Of a stretch of 64,000 nucleotides of DNA, positions 62,692-64,000 are shown piece by piece. The position numbers and the translations under genes are program-made. Source of the stretch: Qipengyuania pelagi (GTDB taxonomy: Bacteria > Pseudomonadota > Alphaproteobacteria > Sphingomonadales > Sphingomonadaceae); contig NZ_WTYD01000001.1 in the NCBI RefSeq assembly GCF_009827295.1, positions 1,798,001 to 1,862,000 on the forward strand, read 5' to 3'. The notes under the pieces are model-generated. The model was not told the origin of the DNA and did no database searches. It worked only from the letters and a program-made list of their open reading frames with translations. Position 1 is the stretch's first letter; the number at the start of each line of letters is the position of its first letter.

Positions 62692-64000
62692 ATGAAGCCG
62701 CTCAACGACACCATCCACCGCATCACCGAGCGCGTCATCGCCAATTCGCGCGACAGCCGGGGGCGCTATCTCGAGCTGATGGAGCGCGAGGCGGATCGCC
62801 AGCCCGATCGCACGCAGGTTTCGTGCTCCAACCTCGCCCACGCCTATGCCGGCGTGCCGGAGGACCAGAGCGCGCTGACGGCGGCCAAGGGCCCCAACCT
62901 CGGCATCGTCACTGCCTATAACGATATGCTGTCCGCCCATCAGCCCTATGCCCGCTACCCCGAACGGATGAAAATCTGGGCGCGCGAGGTCGGCGCGACC
63001 GCGCAGGTTGCGGGCGGAACTCCGGCGATGTGCGACGGGGTGACGCAGGGCGAGGACGGGATGGAACTCTCGCTCTTCAGCCGCGACGTGATCGCGCTCA
63101 GCACCGGCATCGCCCTCAGCCATCAGATGTATGACGGGATGGCGCTGCTCGGCATTTGCGACAAGATCGTGCCCGGCCTGATGATCGGCGCGCTGCGCTT
63201 CGGCCATCTGCCCGCGATCTTCGTGCCCAGCGGCCCCATGCCGAGCGGTATCCCGAACAAGCAGAAACAGGCGGTGCGGCAACTCTATGCGGAGGGTAAG
63301 GCGGACCGGGCGCAATTGCTCGAAAGCGAGATTGCCAGCTATCATTCGCCCGGCACCTGCACGTTTTACGGCACCGCCAATTCCAACCAGATGATGATGG
63401 AGATGATGGGTCTCCACGTTCCCGGCGCGGCCTTCGTCCCGCCGGGCGTCTCCCTGCGCCAACAGGTCACGCGTGCGGCGGTGCATCGCCTCGCCGCGAT
63501 GGAGCGCGGCGGAGACGATTACCGCCCGATGGCGCGGGTCGTCGACGAAAAGGCGATCGTCAACGCGGCGATCGGCCTCCTCGCGACCGGCGGATCGACC
63601 AATCACGCGATCCACATCCCCGCCATGGCGCGGGCGGCGGGAATCGCGTTCGACTGGAACGACCTCGCAGACCTCAGCCGCGTCGTGCCGCTCGTCGCGC
63701 GGGTCTATCCCAACGGGTCGGGCGACGTGAACCATTTCCACGCTGCGGGCGGCATGGCCTATGTCATCGGCACGCTGCTCGACGAAGGACTGGCGCATGG
63801 CGACATCCTGACCGTGTGGGACGGCGGGTTCGAAGCTTATGCGAAGGAACCGGTCGAGACTGACGATGCCGTCGAATGGCGCGATCCGGGGACAAGTGGC
63901 GATGCCGAAATGCTCCGCCCCGCCAGCGATCCGTTCCAGGCCGATGGCGGAATGCGGCTGGTCGAGGGCAATCTCGGCCGCGCCTGCTTCAAATCCTCCG
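62692..64000 (+). CDS. edd: 6-phosphogluconate dehydratase (partial)
   Basis: The N-terminal 436 codons of the Entner-Doudoroff dehydratase converting 6-phosphogluconate to KDPG. Start MKPLNDTIHRITERVIANSR; iron-sulfur ligand regions are seen in TPAMCDGVTQGEDGMELSLF and SPGTCTFYGTANSNQMMMEM, and HFHAAGGMAYVIG is typical of IlvD/Edd. The gene runs off the right edge. AGGAG lies 11-15 bp upstream of the ATG. Confidence 0.96.
   Translation, partial: MKPLNDTIHRITERVIANSRDSRGRYLELMEREADRQPDRTQVSCSNLAHAYAGVPEDQSALTAAKGPNLGIVTAYNDMLSAHQPYARYPERMKIWAREVGATAQVAGGTPAMCDGVTQGEDGMELSLFSRDVIALSTGIALSHQMYDGMALLGICDKIVPGLMIGALRFGHLPAIFVPSGPMPSGIPNKQKQAVRQLYAEGKADRAQLLESEIASYHSPGTCTFYGTANSNQMMMEMMGLHVPGAAFVPPGVSLRQQVTRAAVHRLAAMERGGDDYRPMARVVDEKAIVNAAIGLLATGGSTNHAIHIPAMARAAGIAFDWNDLADLSRVVPLVARVYPNGSGDVNHFHAAGGMAYVIGTLLDEGLAHGDILTVWDGGFEAYAKEPVETDDAVEWRDPGTSGDAEMLRPASDPFQADGGMRLVEGNLGRACFKSS

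Overview
The window looks like the chromosome of a GC-rich alphaproteobacterium of the Sphingomonadales, probably Erythrobacteraceae-like. The reasons are a methionine synthase split into two genes, four TonB-dependent receptor (TBDR) sequences beside hydrolases, fumarylacetoacetase-, SDR- and CMD-type catabolic genes, and zwf next to edd (Entner-Doudoroff pathway). No taxonomic marker was compared, so this is inference.

Left part (1-12.8 kb): a minus-strand methionine-cycle operon runs from an ArsR-methyltransferase fusion regulator through metF, metH (homocysteine half) and a GNAT acetyltransferase into metH (folate/B12 half, cut by the window edge). Next come an isolated GH3-like protein lacking its catalytic core, a complete tripartite MacAB-type efflux operon (outer membrane factor, adaptor, ATPase, permease), RNase P RNA, an acyl-CoA thioesterase, tRNA-Cys and tRNA-Thr.

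Accessory region (12.8-33 kb): a tyrosine integrase with its own small DNA-binding gene sits directly beside tRNA-Thr. Behind it lies a decayed element holding a truncated helicase, a DNA methylase tail, two microprotein ORFs and an epoxide-hydrolase remnant. A TetR gene and a set of TTAACGCAA half-sites precede a catabolic operon whose first gene is an in-frame chimera of a CocE-type hydrolase and a TBDR that has lost its N terminus. An MFS carrier, a frameshifted fumarylacetoacetase and a cyclase follow. Next is a MarR-linked cluster: MarR, secreted esterase, GH3 beta-glucosidase plus TBDR, and divergent CMD-family plus SDR genes. A 19-bp promoter-proximal motif is shared by the esterase and TBDR genes. 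An ABC ATPase gene with an internal amber codon follows.

Middle (33-53 kb): a TBDR with a secreted propeller-like protein is divergent from a Tat-exported PhoD phosphatase. A second ABC efflux cluster (adaptor, ATPase, GIN-domain lipoprotein, large FtsX-type permease, TolC) is divergent from a two-component system whose NtrC-like regulator lacks the sigma-54 contact loop; overlapping GGAC/GTCC palindromes lie at the junction. A secreted esterase, a TetR/small membrane protein pair and a further TBDR complete this part.

Right part (53-64 kb): mostly housekeeping. It holds a sulfotransferase, serS (with an internal insertion), surE, a K+ channel, rimO, a DUF1345 membrane protein, a transglutaminase-like protein, zwf and edd (cut by the right edge). 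The most unusual items are the hydrolase-TBDR chimera, the GIN-containing ABC exporter with its regulatory palindromes, the shared MarR-cluster motif, and the SerRS insertion.
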